From: Mixophyes australis
Taxonomy: Eukaryota; Chordata; Amphibia; Anura; Limnodynastidae
Reading direction: 5' to 3'
Assembly (NCBI GenBank): GCA_036250195.1
Contig: JAVHZZ010000003.1
Coordinates: 344,715,875-344,779,874, forward strand
DNA length: 64,000 nucleotides
Shown one piece after another: positions 12,401 through 24,114 of the stretch; the stretch's first letter is position 1; each line of letters opens with the position of its first letter. The notes below the pieces were generated by a model, which made no database searches, was not told the origin of the DNA, and saw only the letters and a program-made list of their open reading frames with translations. A program made the position numbers and the translations under genes.

Positions 12401-13901
12401 CATCTAGTATATAACTAAATTCCTCATAGAATCTGGTTAGATTAGTTTGACATAACCAGTCCCTTAAACATATGTGTTGACTCTCTGTTATCAGTTTATT
12501 TTCAGTAATATATTTGTGGATATTACATCGTAGAATATCTTTATATATTTTACACATCTTTGATGTCTGGCTCACCATTCTGTCATTTTGTTGGGTTAAT
12601 TTTGCCCCCCTTTTAAATATTGGGACCACATGTGACTTCTTCCAGTCTTGTAGTACTTATCCTGTTATGAATATAAACTTCAGATTTTAATTTTAGGCTA
12701 TACCCATGGCTTATCCTCCCACCTGTAATGCTTTACTGTTTGTGGACCTTTATTACACTTTATTACACTGCTAACAGCTTAGTGCTGACCTCTGAGCATA
12801 TGGTAAGCATATTAGCTCCTATATGATATATGTAGTTCGTGTGCCTAGGATTCACTGTCCTCATCACTATACATGGATTTTGCTGTACCACTCCCAGAAA
12901 TGCTTCTTCTCAGGAATTCCTCACACAACAGTTAGGGCAGAGGAATGCTGATTATTCCAAGCAGTAAAATATTTCTGGGTCAGGTATTAGCCTTGACTAC
13001 CAACCCACCATGATTGGCCTACTTTATAGAGCAGAGCTCACGCACCCCCAACAACTCATGGTTTCAGGAATTCTTTAATCATGCAAAGGTGACGTAGTCT
13101 ACTCGGCTAGGTCAGTAGTTATCCTATCTGTTCCACAGACAGAAATCCTCCAAACATGAGCTGTTAGAGGTGCGTGAGGACTGGAGTTAATAAACACTGT
13201 TCTAAAGGCACCACTTTGGTATACGTTGGTTAGATTGTTTGCAGCTAATTGAAATGCAGTATCACTGAGATACATTATTTGTTTAAGGTTATCATCCCAA
13301 TTGTTGATACTCGAAATATATTCGAGACTCTTCACACCATTTTCTCGGTATGGGAATGGCTTTTTGTTGACTCAGCTGGCTGAGGCTGACTTTGACCTCC
13401 CCTATTTGGCCCCATAGCAAAATACTCTTCTTCCTAACTGCGTGCCTCGCCCTTTTTACTGCATCTAAAGAACTGGTAGCCGCTCTGTGTTTACAGAAGC
13501 CATAGACAAATCCACTGTGTTATCAAAGTGTAAATAGCTCAAGATGTACAGAACATTAAGTTATCAAAATAAAATAAATAACCTTCCAGTGTTTATGACC
13601 AAGACTAGGAAATGGGGACATGCCAAGATTTTTCTTTAAACTATGCAACTGATAAAATAAAATCTTTGCTGCCAAAACATTCTGCAAAAGAATTTATAAC
13701 AATATGTTAGAATAAAGGATCCAATACCTGTTAGGGTGAAATGTTTGCAGTGTACATGTTTAGAGTTAAGGAGATGTTTTGTGCCTCTAGTTCCACCTTG
13801 CATGTTATACTGGTATTGTAATTCAAAATATTACATAATATAATATATGTTTTATTAGAATGGGGAAAAGATTAAATGGACATTATGCCAATTATAGATA
13901 T
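12401..13901. other. No gene recognised
   Basis: Apparently single-copy AT-rich sequence. Short open frames show no recognisable domain. Confidence 0.4.
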
Positions 13902-14215
13902 ACAGTGGTTTTAAAAAGTATCCAGCCCTTTAAAATTTGTGCAATTTTATTTTCTTGCACCATTGAATCAAAATCAGTTCTAAAGCTTTTGATTAATTAC
14001 AAATAACAAACAGACCATAATTGATTACATTCATATTCTCTTGTTTTAGCGCTTGGCTGAAGCACCTTTAGCTGCAATTACAGCTGTGCGTTCCATCAGC
14101 CTGTACAAAGCAGAAATCTATGCACTCTTACATAATGTAATTTGAAGGGACCAATTGAAGCGCACAGTGGGACCAAAGCTGATTTTGCTCTGCGTCTCAG
14201 CCATTTTGACCTCCT
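13902..14215. mobile_element. DNA-transposon terminal fragment (TACAGTGG end)
   Basis: It begins atacagtggttttaaaaagt atc-ccagccc and contains gctgcaattacagctg downstream of a lysine-rich AT stretch. This resembles the ends of Tc1-like or related vertebrate elements. The other end is absent, and an L2 fragment begins at 14236. Confidence 0.4.
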
Positions 14216-14235
14216 CTGGCTGTAGGTGCCCAGTC

Positions 14236-14712
14236 CTTATCATCATCATCATCATCATCATCATTTATTTATATAGCGCCAACATATTCCGTAGCGCTTT
14301 ACAATTGGGGACAAACATAGTAAACTAATAAACAAACTGGGTAAAACAGGCAAAGAGGCGAGAAGGCCCTGCTCGCAAGCTTACAATCTATGGCACAATG
14401 GGAGATTGATACATGAGGTTAAGTCTACATTTTGCATTTCGGCTAAGCCAGACTGCAAAGGTAAAAGTGACTCGTAAGCTAAATGATCCTGTCACACAAC
14501 AATGTTGGTCAAGGGGTAGTTGTCTTGTGTGAAATTGTGTAACGGGTGGTAATAGGGTAATGTAGTGAGGTTAAGAGGGTGGTTGAGGAATATTATAAGC
14601 TTGTCTGAAGAGGTGGGTTTTCAGAGAATGCTTGAAAGTTTGTAGACCAGAGGAGAGTCTTATTGTACGAGGGAGAGAAACCCATAGAGTGGGTGCAGAA
14701 ACGGGTGGTAGG
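14236..14712 (-). mobile_element. L2-like LINE 3' UTR fragment
   Basis: Antisense copy. The ATC trinucleotide tail at 14238-14265 and atatagcgccaacatattcc are the 3' end. It matches the 3' end of the element at 22.8 kb over about 470 bp (gcaagcttacaatctatgg, cttgtctgaagaggtgg). Confidence 0.82.
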
Positions 14713-14714
14713 GG

Positions 14715-15960
14715 CTCTTTTTGGTGAGCTTACCTTGGACGTCTGCGCTTGACAGGGGTTTGTTAGGGATTGGTGCTGCCGTTACGGATTCTTCGGATGT
14801 TCCGTTTGCCGATCTCGTTGTTTGTCTTTTTGTTTTTGCCGTGGCGCAACCTGTGGAGAGAGAAGAGAGAAGAGGAGAGAAAAGAAGAGAGAGGGGGGGG
14901 GGGAAGAGAGAGAGGGGAGGGTGTAGGGGGGGGGCAGATATGGCGTGTGGAGAACACAGAATGGGCTGGTACCGTCAATATACTTTTGGGGCTTAAAGTG
15001 GTTTATAGCTCTTTTGCTGGTGTAAGTCTAAAGCTCTTTGCCCTGTTTACAGCCCTATTTGCACTGTATATTGTGGGGGTTAGGTACCTCCTGTGAGGGG
15101 TGTGACTAATGTCATGACTGGGGGGGTTTAAGGAGCTCTTATATGGCTAGAGCTAATTATAGAGGCAGTATGTATTGTGGTGGCCTCTATTTTATGTGCT
15201 GTGATGCGTTTATAGTGTTTGAATAAGGCGCTATAATGGACTATGTGTGGTTGATCAGTGGGGGAGGGAGGGTGGTAATGTATATTGTGCGGGTGTGTAA
15301 CTTTTGCTTAGGAAGCTCTTATAAGAGCAGTTTGATCGCTGTCAGGCGGTCTCTCTGTCCTGGAGTGCGGGCGCTGCAGTCAGAGGGTTTTTTAGCGTGT
15401 CCTAAGCGGTAATGTAGCTGTAGTTAAACGGGGATGCTGGATCACCTGGCAGACGCTTGTACCGGACTTCCGGTTTTGGTGGAGCGCACTCTGCGTTCCA
15501 CATATTATCACTGACTAACGGGTCAGTGATAATATGTGGATATTTATACATTGAGCATGTTTTAATAGGCATGGGGCTTTAAAATTTCGTTATATGTTGT
15601 GCTTATTTAATAGCAACACCACTGGTTGGCTGGACGTGGGATGCGGTTGTGGGCTGGCCGCTGATTAACAGGCTGAATATTGGTCCTTATGTTATGTTAG
15701 TTAGGTTTGGGATTTATGTGTGTGCTTGTGTGCTAGGGAATATCGTTTGTAATATCTTCTGGGGCAGGGACTGCTATGAATAATTAAATACTGTCTGTAA
15801 AGGGCTGTGTAATATGGTGACGCTTTATGTTAAAGGTAATAATTAGAATAATGTGTTATCTACTAGCTCCCCCTTATCTGCTGTTAATGCTGGAAGTTGT
15901 CTGGCAACTGATGTTGCTCTCATCTTCTGTTCAATAAACATATTTTAAAGTATCTGGTGT
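14715..15960 (+). other. Unclassified region with purine tract, hairpin and AATAAA
   Basis: It contains a G/A-only tract at 14860-14938, an inverted repeat at 15497-15540 and a GT/TG-rich body. ttcaataaacatattttaaa at ~15930 is a poly(A) signal on the plus strand. The layout is suggestive of an LTR or a non-coding transcript end, but no coding frame or LTR boundaries were found. Confidence 0.3.
15497..15540. repeat. Perfect 19-bp stem hairpin
   Basis: tccacatattatcactgac at 15497-15515 and its exact complement at 15522-15540 enclose a 6-nt loop. Confidence 0.85.
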
Positions 15961-16305
15961 CCTTTCATACAAGTCAGACCACCGGCAAAGACAGTAGTAT
16001 GCCCCCACAAGACCTTGAGACCCAAGCATGCGTGCTGCCTGTGCTCTGGTGCTGAGGATTAGGTTTACCGCAGGTCAGGTATACACGGTGTCTGCATCAT
16101 CATATGTGACACCAAAGAGGCACAAATTTGCCAGACATTATTTATTACCTCTGTGGGCTGCTTTTTTTGGCAAACCCTCATCTTTTAGCATGTGTAAAAG
16201 AGATGCTGGTATTGTAGATAGCAGCATGAAGCTACAGTAGTGTAGGACATACATAGGGATAGGTAGTGTAGGAAGCATGAAGCTACATAGGGACAGTCCA
16301 CTACA

Positions 16306-16795
16306 CAGGGGTGTAGTACGAGTTATTGGTGCTGTAAAAACCGACACTGTTTACTCCTACATAATTATTCCGATAATGAACAGAGTGACATAGAGAAAAT
16401 AACTACTTACCAGTTAAAAGACACAGAGGAAATCCAATAAGAGGACGCCGGAACACTTCCAAATGACGTCAGTTGCGTGCTTTTTTAAAGCGGAAACACA
16501 CGGACTATGGTAATATTAATTTTATTCCTACTCCTAACTCCTAACCCTAACCCCTAACATAAAGGTAATAATTACGTGGGTCCGTGCGCTGCCGCTTTAG
16601 AAGACGAATTTCCAAGTGGCGCACGCAAGTAACGTCATTTGGAAGTGTCGCGATGTCCTGTCATGGGATTTCCTCTGTGTCTCTGTACTGGTAAGTAGTT
16701 ATTTTTTCTATGTCGCTCTGTTCATTATCGGAATAATTATGTAGGAGTAAACAGTGTCGGTGTTTACGGCACCGATAACTCGATTACCACCTCTG
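16306..16795. mobile_element. Long inverted-repeat (foldback) element
   Basis: Two arms of ~170 bp: 16306-16480 and the complement of 16625-16795. They share ccgacactgtttactcctac, ataattattccgataatgaa, ataactacttaccagt, acacagaggaaatcc and acacttccaaatgacgt. The ends are CAGGGGTG and CACCTCTG. The spacer contains a telomere-like tract (16527-16558). No convincing TSD was found. Confidence 0.82.
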
Positions 16796-17315
16796 CACAG
16801 TTAGTTGAGTGGTACATCCACAGCAAAGCCAACTGACCTCTCTATAAACCTAAGCGAGCAGTATATATTGCATGTTTGTGTTAAATTTGAAAATGAAATT
16901 AACCATTTCTATTGCTGTTAATTAAATGCAGGGCCTGCAAATGTTTTATAGCTTATATAGAAAAACAGGATAAATGTGATGATACCAAAGGATGAAGATA
17001 AGACTATCCCTGGACTCTGAGGGAGTGGGTGTAGCAGACAGAGTAGCCCTAACAAAGTCTCCACTTTTGCTTCTGTCCCTTGTTCCATAGCTTGCCCCGT
17101 GCTGCATTTTTATTTAGGCTGTAAACGGTCAGTGTCAGTAGTACATTTTCTAATGAAATCAGTAGCATGGTCTTCCCTTTCTCTGTCAAGTGTGGAGACG
17201 GCGACCAAGAACTGCCGTCCTCAATGATTCCAATATTTATATTCCTTACAATTACAATCTTCCTTACAATCCAGGGAGACGTGTTCCTCAGCTATTCCTA
17301 AGACACATTCAAGGG

Positions 17316-17432
17316 TTAGCACAGTGGCTTAGTGGTTAGCACTTCTGCCTCACAGCACTGGAGTCATGAGTTCGCTTCTCAACCAAGGCCTTATCTGTGT
17401 GGAGTTTGTATATTCTCCCTGTGTTTGAAAGT
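17316..17432 (+). mobile_element. V-SINE-like SINE, 5' fragment
   Basis: Only the tRNA-derived head (agtggcttagtggttagcac, ctgcctcacagcac) and the start of the core (tgtgtggagtttgtatattc) are present. The copy is 3'-truncated. Confidence 0.8.
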
Positions 17433-18212
17433 CAGGGTTAAGAAAAACTTTTCAAGACATACAATTTTACTGCAAATAAATGTCCATAAAGGAAAATTTG
17501 AGCTGAAATAGACTAGTGAAATTAACTTTCGAATACTGTATTCCCTTTATGAATGTAAGATAAATAGGTCACTACTTAGTGATTGATAAGGCTCTGGGCT
17601 GACAAAATAGAACCCGTGCACAGGATCCTGAGCAGATGTTGTGGTATATGCATGGATATATTTTATGTTCTGCTTCTTAATCGCCTGCAGCTCTGTCTCT
17701 TGATGTGTCATTGACAGGGAACATAAGGATTGACAGTCTGTTTCTATTTTGCAAAATTCATTTTTATTATATTTGTTTTACTTTAATTTGTCAGAAGTAT
17801 TTATGTTCAAATATATTGTTGTTATAGGAACACAAGCCCAGCGAAACTTGGGTGAGTGCAGAAATCTGAGGTTTTCGTTCAACCAGTGGTGAGTGGTGTT
17901 TAATTTAAAGATACAAACGGAGAACACATTTTATGTGGGGCTCTGAGTGTACAGTTGTTGTAGAAGTATAACATCTGTGTTATCTCACTTACCAGTCTGA
18001 ATAGGATTGGCGAGTTTTTTTTTGTAGATTGTAGGCTTTGTTTTTATCAACCAATCTGAATCATGTTTAACGATTGTCTCCAATTACCAGAAACACACTC
18101 AGGATTTAAAGATTTGTCCCTAGAAATTGTAATTATGACTAGCTGCACAGTATCATTTCTCTTATTCTATATTCTGGGTGTGTACTTTCTGTTCCCTGCA
18201 GTTGTTACATTT

Positions 18213-18229
18213 TGGCGTAGTCGGCAGGA
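18213..18229 (+). promoter_or_regulatory. Primer-binding site complementary to tRNA-Ser
   Basis: A 17-nt match to the complement of the tRNA-Ser (AGA/TGA/CGA type) acceptor end including CCA. It is preceded at 18208-18209 by the CA that would end the 5' LTR. Confidence 0.65.
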
Positions 18230-18901
18230 CAAATAATAGCCCATCGGGGGATCATTCCCCAATACAATGGTCCAAGCTGTGTCGTCTCGCAGAAAGAAGT
18301 GGCAGAGTTCCTGAAGCAAGTCTTGCAATGATCCGGGAAACAGAAGAGGAAAGGATGTACCTAGTGGATGTAGGTGGAGGAAACGCAGTGCTGGAACAGT
18401 GAGCAGTCAGGACACTTTGCATGCCACTGCTCCGAAAAAGAGGAAGTCTTCGGCGAGTGGGAAGAGGAGGAAGTCTTTGGCGAGTGGGGAGACAAGGAAG
18501 TCTTTAAAGGATGGTCTCCAGAAGAGTCCGAATCTGGAGGGTAGGACCAGCAGAGCCTGCTGGATGTTGGATCGCAGGTGATCATCCCGTCTAGGCAATA
18601 TTCCAGACACACATACACGCGACTGCCGGAGGCAGAGACTGGGGTATGGGAGACATTGAATTTGTCAGATGATTGGTCGTTGGCTGTGGAGGAGTTGGTT
18701 CCTAAAGAGGAATGTAGACCTATCAAGACTCTCCACTGGAATACGCTGTATCCGGAGGCCATGGGTACACCGGAAGAGGAAGCTGCTGAAGAGGTACCAG
18801 GCGGAGATGATGATACTCTGGAGAGTGCAGCTGGTGAGTGGTGGATGTTGCCACCCTCTGATGAGGAGCTAAGGGTTAATGAAGAGGTATCGGACAAGTA
18901 G
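18213..18901 (+). mobile_element. LTR-retrotransposon remnant (Ty3/gypsy-like): primer site, nucleocapsid and protease traces
   Basis: TGGCGTAGTCGGCAGGA at 18213-18229 is complementary to the 3' end of vertebrate tRNA-Ser plus CCA and lies 3 nt after a CA dinucleotide, the usual LTR end plus primer-binding-site layout. At 18389-18430 the frame reads CWNSEQSGHFACHC, a CCHC zinc knuckle whose second Cys is Ser. After an in-frame TAG (18542-18544) the same frame reads SLLDVGSQVIIPSRQYSRH, resembling a retroviral-type aspartic protease with DTG changed to DVG (18563-18571). An acidic tail runs to TAG at 18899-18901. Most of gag and all of pol are absent. The knuckle lies only ~160 bp after the primer site, so internal deletion is likely. 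Paired LTRs were not identified. Confidence 0.6.
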
Positions 18902-19399
18902 GGGTTTCCAGCGACCACTGAGGAAGAGACGCCCTGGATATTGGGGTGGGTCCGTGCGGATGGTAGGTGGTCCATCGTGAACAAGGTAGGACATCTGTGT
19001 GCGTCTGTTCTGTTCCCTGCAGACGTTACAAAACAACTCAACAAAGATAACACTATTGAGGCATTTAGTTATCTGAATTTTATTTTATTATTAAATATTT
19101 ATACTTTTTATAATCACGACCAGGGTAGAAAATACATGTGAAATTGGCTGAGGTTTTATGTAATAAGCTACCAATGCTGGGTAGGTATTTTAATATGAAT
19201 ATTCAGAGCCAATCCTGCAATTAATCACAAAGAGGCATAGATGAGCAAATCTACTATGGTTTGGTTTGCCAAATTACGCTGAACACTGGATTACCAATTT
19301 TATTTTCACTGGGGTTTCTTTGTTTACCTTTTTAAACTTAAGATTTTAGTACCAAAAGCAAAAAGAACATCTTTCTTTTTATGGACTGCAAAGGCAAAG

Positions 19400-19463
19400 A
19401 GTATAGAGCGCTGCGGAATTAGTGGCGCTATATAAATAAATGATGATGATGATGATGATAGAG
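19400..19463 (+). mobile_element. V-SINE/L2 3' tail fragment
   Basis: gagcgctgcggaattagtgg, cgctatataaataaa, then (GAT)6. Only the 3' end is present. Confidence 0.75.
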
Positions 19464-19916
19464 AAATAAGCACAATGTTACAACAAAAATAGACATTGCA
19501 CAATTATAAGAAGTAGTCCAAAGTATCTAGTCATAAACTCTAGTCATAAACTGTATATTAATGTAGCAGTGGCCATCTAAGATTTCAAAATGGTAGATGT
19601 TCCATCATGCGTAAGATGCAATAGTTGAAATAAAAAAGAATGTTGGAGGTTAAATTAAGGATGGACTACACATAAGGGACAGATTGGAAAAGGAATAGGA
19701 GGAAAAACGGGGGGAGGCCAAGACAAGGGACAAAACAAAAAGGCATTCCAAGGCTGTCCCACTCCTACAGACCATTTCCTGTCAGAGTAATCCATGAATC
19801 CCCAAACCTTGACTTTTACCTCATAAATAGATGGGAGATATTACTATCGTTTTAGGCTACACAGCAGCATGTAGATATTCACAAATGAGCTTCTAATTTA
19901 ATTTAAAGAAAGGTGT

Positions 19917-20066
19917 GATGATTCACAACACTAGCTCCAATTGACAGCTGTCAGAAAACAATTACTGTGAGGATTCACAACACTAGCTCCAGGTGACAGC
20001 TGCCAGAAAACAATTACTGTGAGGATTCATAACACTAGCTCCAGATGACAAGTGTTAGAAACTATT
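19917..20066. repeat. 52-bp tandem repeat, ~2.9 copies
   Basis: Units beginning attcacaacactagctcca start at 19921, 19973 and 20025, each followed by a tgacagctg-like segment and gaaaacaattactgtgagg. The third copy is partly degenerate. Confidence 0.85.
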
Positions 20067-21433
20067 CACAATGAACACCACAAACACCTTCTCTCAATTC
20101 CTGTGATCAGCATTCTGCTAAGAACAGAAATCTAGCTAGTCACGTCACCTGGACTACTGCAGAGCTTTCTTTACTCTGTAATCAGTTCTTCAGTAAAATA
20201 GTCAAGTCAACCAGAACAATTTATTTCACCTATATGTAGCCTTTATAAGTCCCTCAGTAATACCAAACATTTGCAACAGCAAAGCTTTGTTTTGCATTTC
20301 TCTGCTTGTGCCTCGAAGACGACTTGTTTTGTTTGACTGTACATCACAATTCTACCTTCTCCAATCCTTCGACCTGGGTTTGGTCTCCACTATTCTACCT
20401 TCTTTAATCCCTTGACTTTGGTTTTGTCCATTACTATTCTACCTCCTACAATCTTTTGATTTCAGCTTGTACCTCACGACCAGTCCTCTCAGGACTAAGT
20501 AGCTTGGTCAAGTGGTTTATTCCAGGAGCTGTCAGCACCATGACAGAAGGCATGGGTAAATTCTTCAGGGGCTAAGCTGTGTAGTAGAGCCAGCCAGGTG
20601 TCTTGATACAAGTATAACTGCAATATTCGGTTGATAACAACACCTGTGATCATAATCTTCTGATACAAGAATGTGTCCACCACATATGTAAAGTGCCACA
20701 GCTTCACCCCCTCTTGTAAACATACTAGTAGAGTGATAAATATCATGAGCCTTCTTGGGGGTTAGGTACCACTTCTTTTTCAGTGACACACAGGGAAGAT
20801 TTTCCTAGAAGTTCCATAATTTTAACCTACTCCTCTGATTAATTGTTTCATCTAGCCATTTCTCCCAGAAGGTCGTATGTTTAGATTTAGTACCTAATGT
20901 GTAAATGGGAAAACATATAAAGCAGAAATAAATCCTTTCCCTCTTGGATTAAATCAAAGTTCTCTTTAAATGAATATCTCTTTACTACTTGTGTAGGTGT
21001 TTGATAAAGTGTAGTAGATTATAATAAAATTCCTTAGTTTGTAGAATAGTGGTTTGAGATGGCCTCCTAGAGTGCTTTTAGTATTGAACTGCAACATAAT
21101 GTCCCCAATTCTCAATGAATGTTTCATCATAGCATTAAGGCATAATGACTCAGTACAGTTATGAGAATGAAGCCACAATAAATATCTAATAGAAGTAGGA
21201 GAGATGATCAAATCTTCGATTTCAGCCCATCTACACTGAACTTGGGACAGATACCATTGTGACATTTGTGCTGAGTGAGTGGCTTGTTAGTATTCAAGGT
21301 GCCAAGGTACATTCAGTCTTCCATTTGTCACACATTGCACCAGATAACCTGCATTTTGGTCACTGTTCTGACCTGTTTCCCTTGGTTCTCACTTCCTGAA
21401 TTCACTTGCTGGTCTGAACTGAGCATGCGCACA
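20067..21433. other. No gene recognised
   Basis: Contains short pyrimidine-rich direct repeats near 20345-20460 (attctaccttct, attctacctcct). No recognisable coding sequence. Confidence 0.4.
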
Positions 21434-21438
21434 CCTGG

Positions 21439-21624
21439 GGATAAATGTATGAATCTCCGGATTCTTCATCTCCGGCGAGTTCAGCGTCTTCAGCGCTTAA
21501 ATTTAAAGCGGCGCTGCCTTGTAAAGGGAAACTTCCCTTTACAAGGCAGCGTCGCTTTAAATTTAAGCGCTGAAGACGCTAAACTCGCCGGAGATGAAGA
21601 ATCCGGAGATTCATACATTTACCC
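21439..21624. mobile_element. Foldback MITE, near-perfect palindrome
   Basis: Arms such as gaatctccggattcttcatc and gatgaagaatccggagattc extend inward to agggaaacttccctt at the centre, with only a few mismatches. A possible 5-bp duplication CCTGG lies at 21434-21438 and 21625-21629. Confidence 0.8.
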
Positions 21625-21774
21625 CCTGGTCTTTTCAAAACTTTCTACATTCTCTTGATTGGCTAATTGTCTGTCAGCTCTATCTGTTTAAAGCATCTGC
21701 TTCTTAACAAGTTGCCAGATCTTCAGTTCTCCTTACCTGTTAGGTCGCTTTTCTCTCTGACTCCCGTCTACACA

Positions 21775-22160
21775 TCGGTATCCTGTGCTACCTGTTCCAT
21801 GATCAAGAAATGTGATATTATTGCAAGAACCTCGTGCCTCATCATCGGTCCCATCCTCAAGCTATTTGCTTTCCAGGGATCTCGGTGCATCAGTTCCCTG
21901 CAGTTCACCACCTCACAGTCAATATCCTGTGTACCCGTTCCACGATCAAGAACTGTGGTATTATTGCAAGAACCATGTGCCTCATCATTGCTTTCCAGGG
22001 ATCTCAGTGCATCAGTTCTCTGCAATTCACCACCTCTCAGCTAGTATCCTGTGTTACCTGTTCCACGATCAAGACCTGCGGCATTGTTGGAGGAACCTCG
22101 TGCCTCATAATCAGTCCTGTTCTCAGCTATTCTCTTTCTAAAGACCTCAACACTTCGGTT
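21775..22160. repeat. ~130-150-bp tandem triplication
   Basis: Three imperfect copies of a unit containing ctgttccatgatcaag, attattgcaagaacc, cgtgcctcatcat, ctttccagggatctc and tgcatcagttc. Copies begin near 21778, 21925 and 22047, and the third is the most diverged. It leads into the repeat shared with 5.2 kb. Confidence 0.75.
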
Positions 22161-22795
22161 CACTGCCGTTCACCTGAACCTTTACATTTATCGTCCAGCA
22201 GTCCTGCTCCACTCCACGGCTCCATCTCACCCTGCTTTAATCGCCCTTAGAGGACCGCAACCTCCGGCTAGACAGCAGCTAAGTTCATATTCGCTTGCAG
22301 GGATCCCTGGTGAATACCTCTCTACCGTTAGACTCCGCACCTCTCTGGGGGTGAGTCTATCTAGAGCGGGGCTTCAAGGCCTATTCCAAACTCAGGCTCT
22401 GAGACACCATTCTTGCATTTACAAACCACAAAGAGGTTTATGGGACCATATAGAGTCTACAACATGTCATTGTAGCACCTATTTATCTGATACTTTGATT
22501 GGGATGGGAAGAGAACGGAAGAGATAAAGTAAATGAGAGAGAATATTCATTTTAAAATCATTGATTCTTGGAGATTTTCCATGGGGCCAGGACACCCTCT
22601 TCATATATAGTAGGAGTGTTCAAAATTAAGACCTTTATGGAACACTGTGTTATGATTCTCCCAAGAATGGAGAAGACATTCCCAGAGATCTGATGTTTGG
22701 GCTCCTAAATTTGTCAAAGATGTCAGTTTTAAGACACAAAAAAATCCCTTTTAAAACATTTTATCAATGCCACTAGGCTGTGATCCCAATCCAAT

Positions 22796-23990
22796 CATCA
22801 TCATCAACATTTATTTATATTGCGCCAGCAGATTCCGTAGCACTTTACAATTTGAAACAAACAGTAATAAAACAATACTGGGTAAATACATACATACGTA
22901 GAGGTAAAAAGACCTTGCACGCAAGCTTGCAATCTATGGGACAATGGTTTCATACAAAAGGGTAAGTGCTACATCATATTAAATATTTGTCCAGCTAGAA
23001 TGCAAAGGTTACAAAGTATTTAGTGGGCTGTATGCTCAGTCACACAACTATGTTGGTCAGGGTTTTTTTTGTCTTGTGTTAGCTGTGTAGAGGGTGGTAA
23101 TAGTGTAACATAGGGAGATTAAGAGGGTGGTAGAGGAATACTATAAGCTTGTCTGAAGAGGTGGATTTTCAGAGAACGCTTGAAGGTTTGAAGACTAGAG
23201 GAAAGTCTTGTGGTGCAAGGGAGTGAATTCCATAAAGTGGGTACAGCCCGAAAAAAGTCCTGTAACCGAGAATGGGAGGAAGTGATGAGAGTGGAAGAGA
23301 GACGCAGATCTTGTGCAGAACAGAGGTGTCGAGTTGGGAGGTATTTTGAGACAACTGAGGAAATGTATGTTGGTACAATTTTGCTGATGGCCTTGTATGT
23401 TAGTAGAAGAATTTTATATTGGATTCATTGAAAAACAGGCAACCAACGTAGAGACTGACAGTGACCCAGCAAATGTAAAATGATTTGCAAGGAAAATCAA
23501 TCGAGTGCTGCGTGCAAATAGAATGTAGGGGCTCGAGTCTGATTTTGGTAAGACTGGTAAGGAGGGAATTACAATAGTCGATGAGGGAGATCATGAGTGC
23601 ATGAATTAAAGTTTTTGCAGTGTCTTGTGTGAGATATGTATGTATTCTGGAAATGTTTTTTAGATGTATGCAGCATGACGTAAATATAGAGTTGATGTGG
23701 GGAACAAAGGATAGTTGCGAGTCAAGGATTACACCTAGCGAGCTTGCGAGGTGGGATTTATGGTCATGTTGTCAACAGAAATAGAAACGTCAGGCAGGAA
23801 GCTTCTATTGTTGGGTGGGAATATTATTAATTCTGTTTTTGAAAGATTGAGTTGGCGAGAGGACATCCAAGATGAAATGCCAAAAAGACAGTCAGTAGCG
23901 CCAGACAGCACAGAGAGAGATCAGGAGAATATGGATAGATTTGTGTATCATCCGCATAGAGATGATACTGAAATCCAAATGAGCAGTAGG
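22796..23990 (-). mobile_element. L2-clade LINE, 3' half
   Basis: Antisense L2 with tail at 22796-22810. The 3' UTR matches 14.24-14.71 kb, and the coding region matches 10.3-11.07 kb, including the YADD box on the minus strand near 23945-23980. Two or more frameshifts are visible. It ends abruptly at about 23990 next to a short palindrome (gtaggaggac / gtcctcctac). Confidence 0.88.
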
Positions 23991-24114
23991 AGGACATCCA
24001 ATGGAGGTCCTCCTACTGTTTCTGACTGGTTCTCCACAATTGATTTCTACATTGGGATGAATGATGTTACTTATGAGGAAAGAGAACAATGAGACACTTT
24101 GTGATACCTTGTTT

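Noticed and set aside
18150..19035. Direct repeat ctgttccctgcag followed by gttaca at 18189 and 19011 as paired LTR ends
   Set aside because: Sequence upstream of the two sites is not similar, so they are not the two ends of one LTR pair. The motif may be chance.
18361..19053. 230-codon minus-strand open frame rich in Ser
   Set aside because: It is the antisense shadow of the retroelement remnant, whose plus strand carries the zinc knuckle and protease-like motifs.
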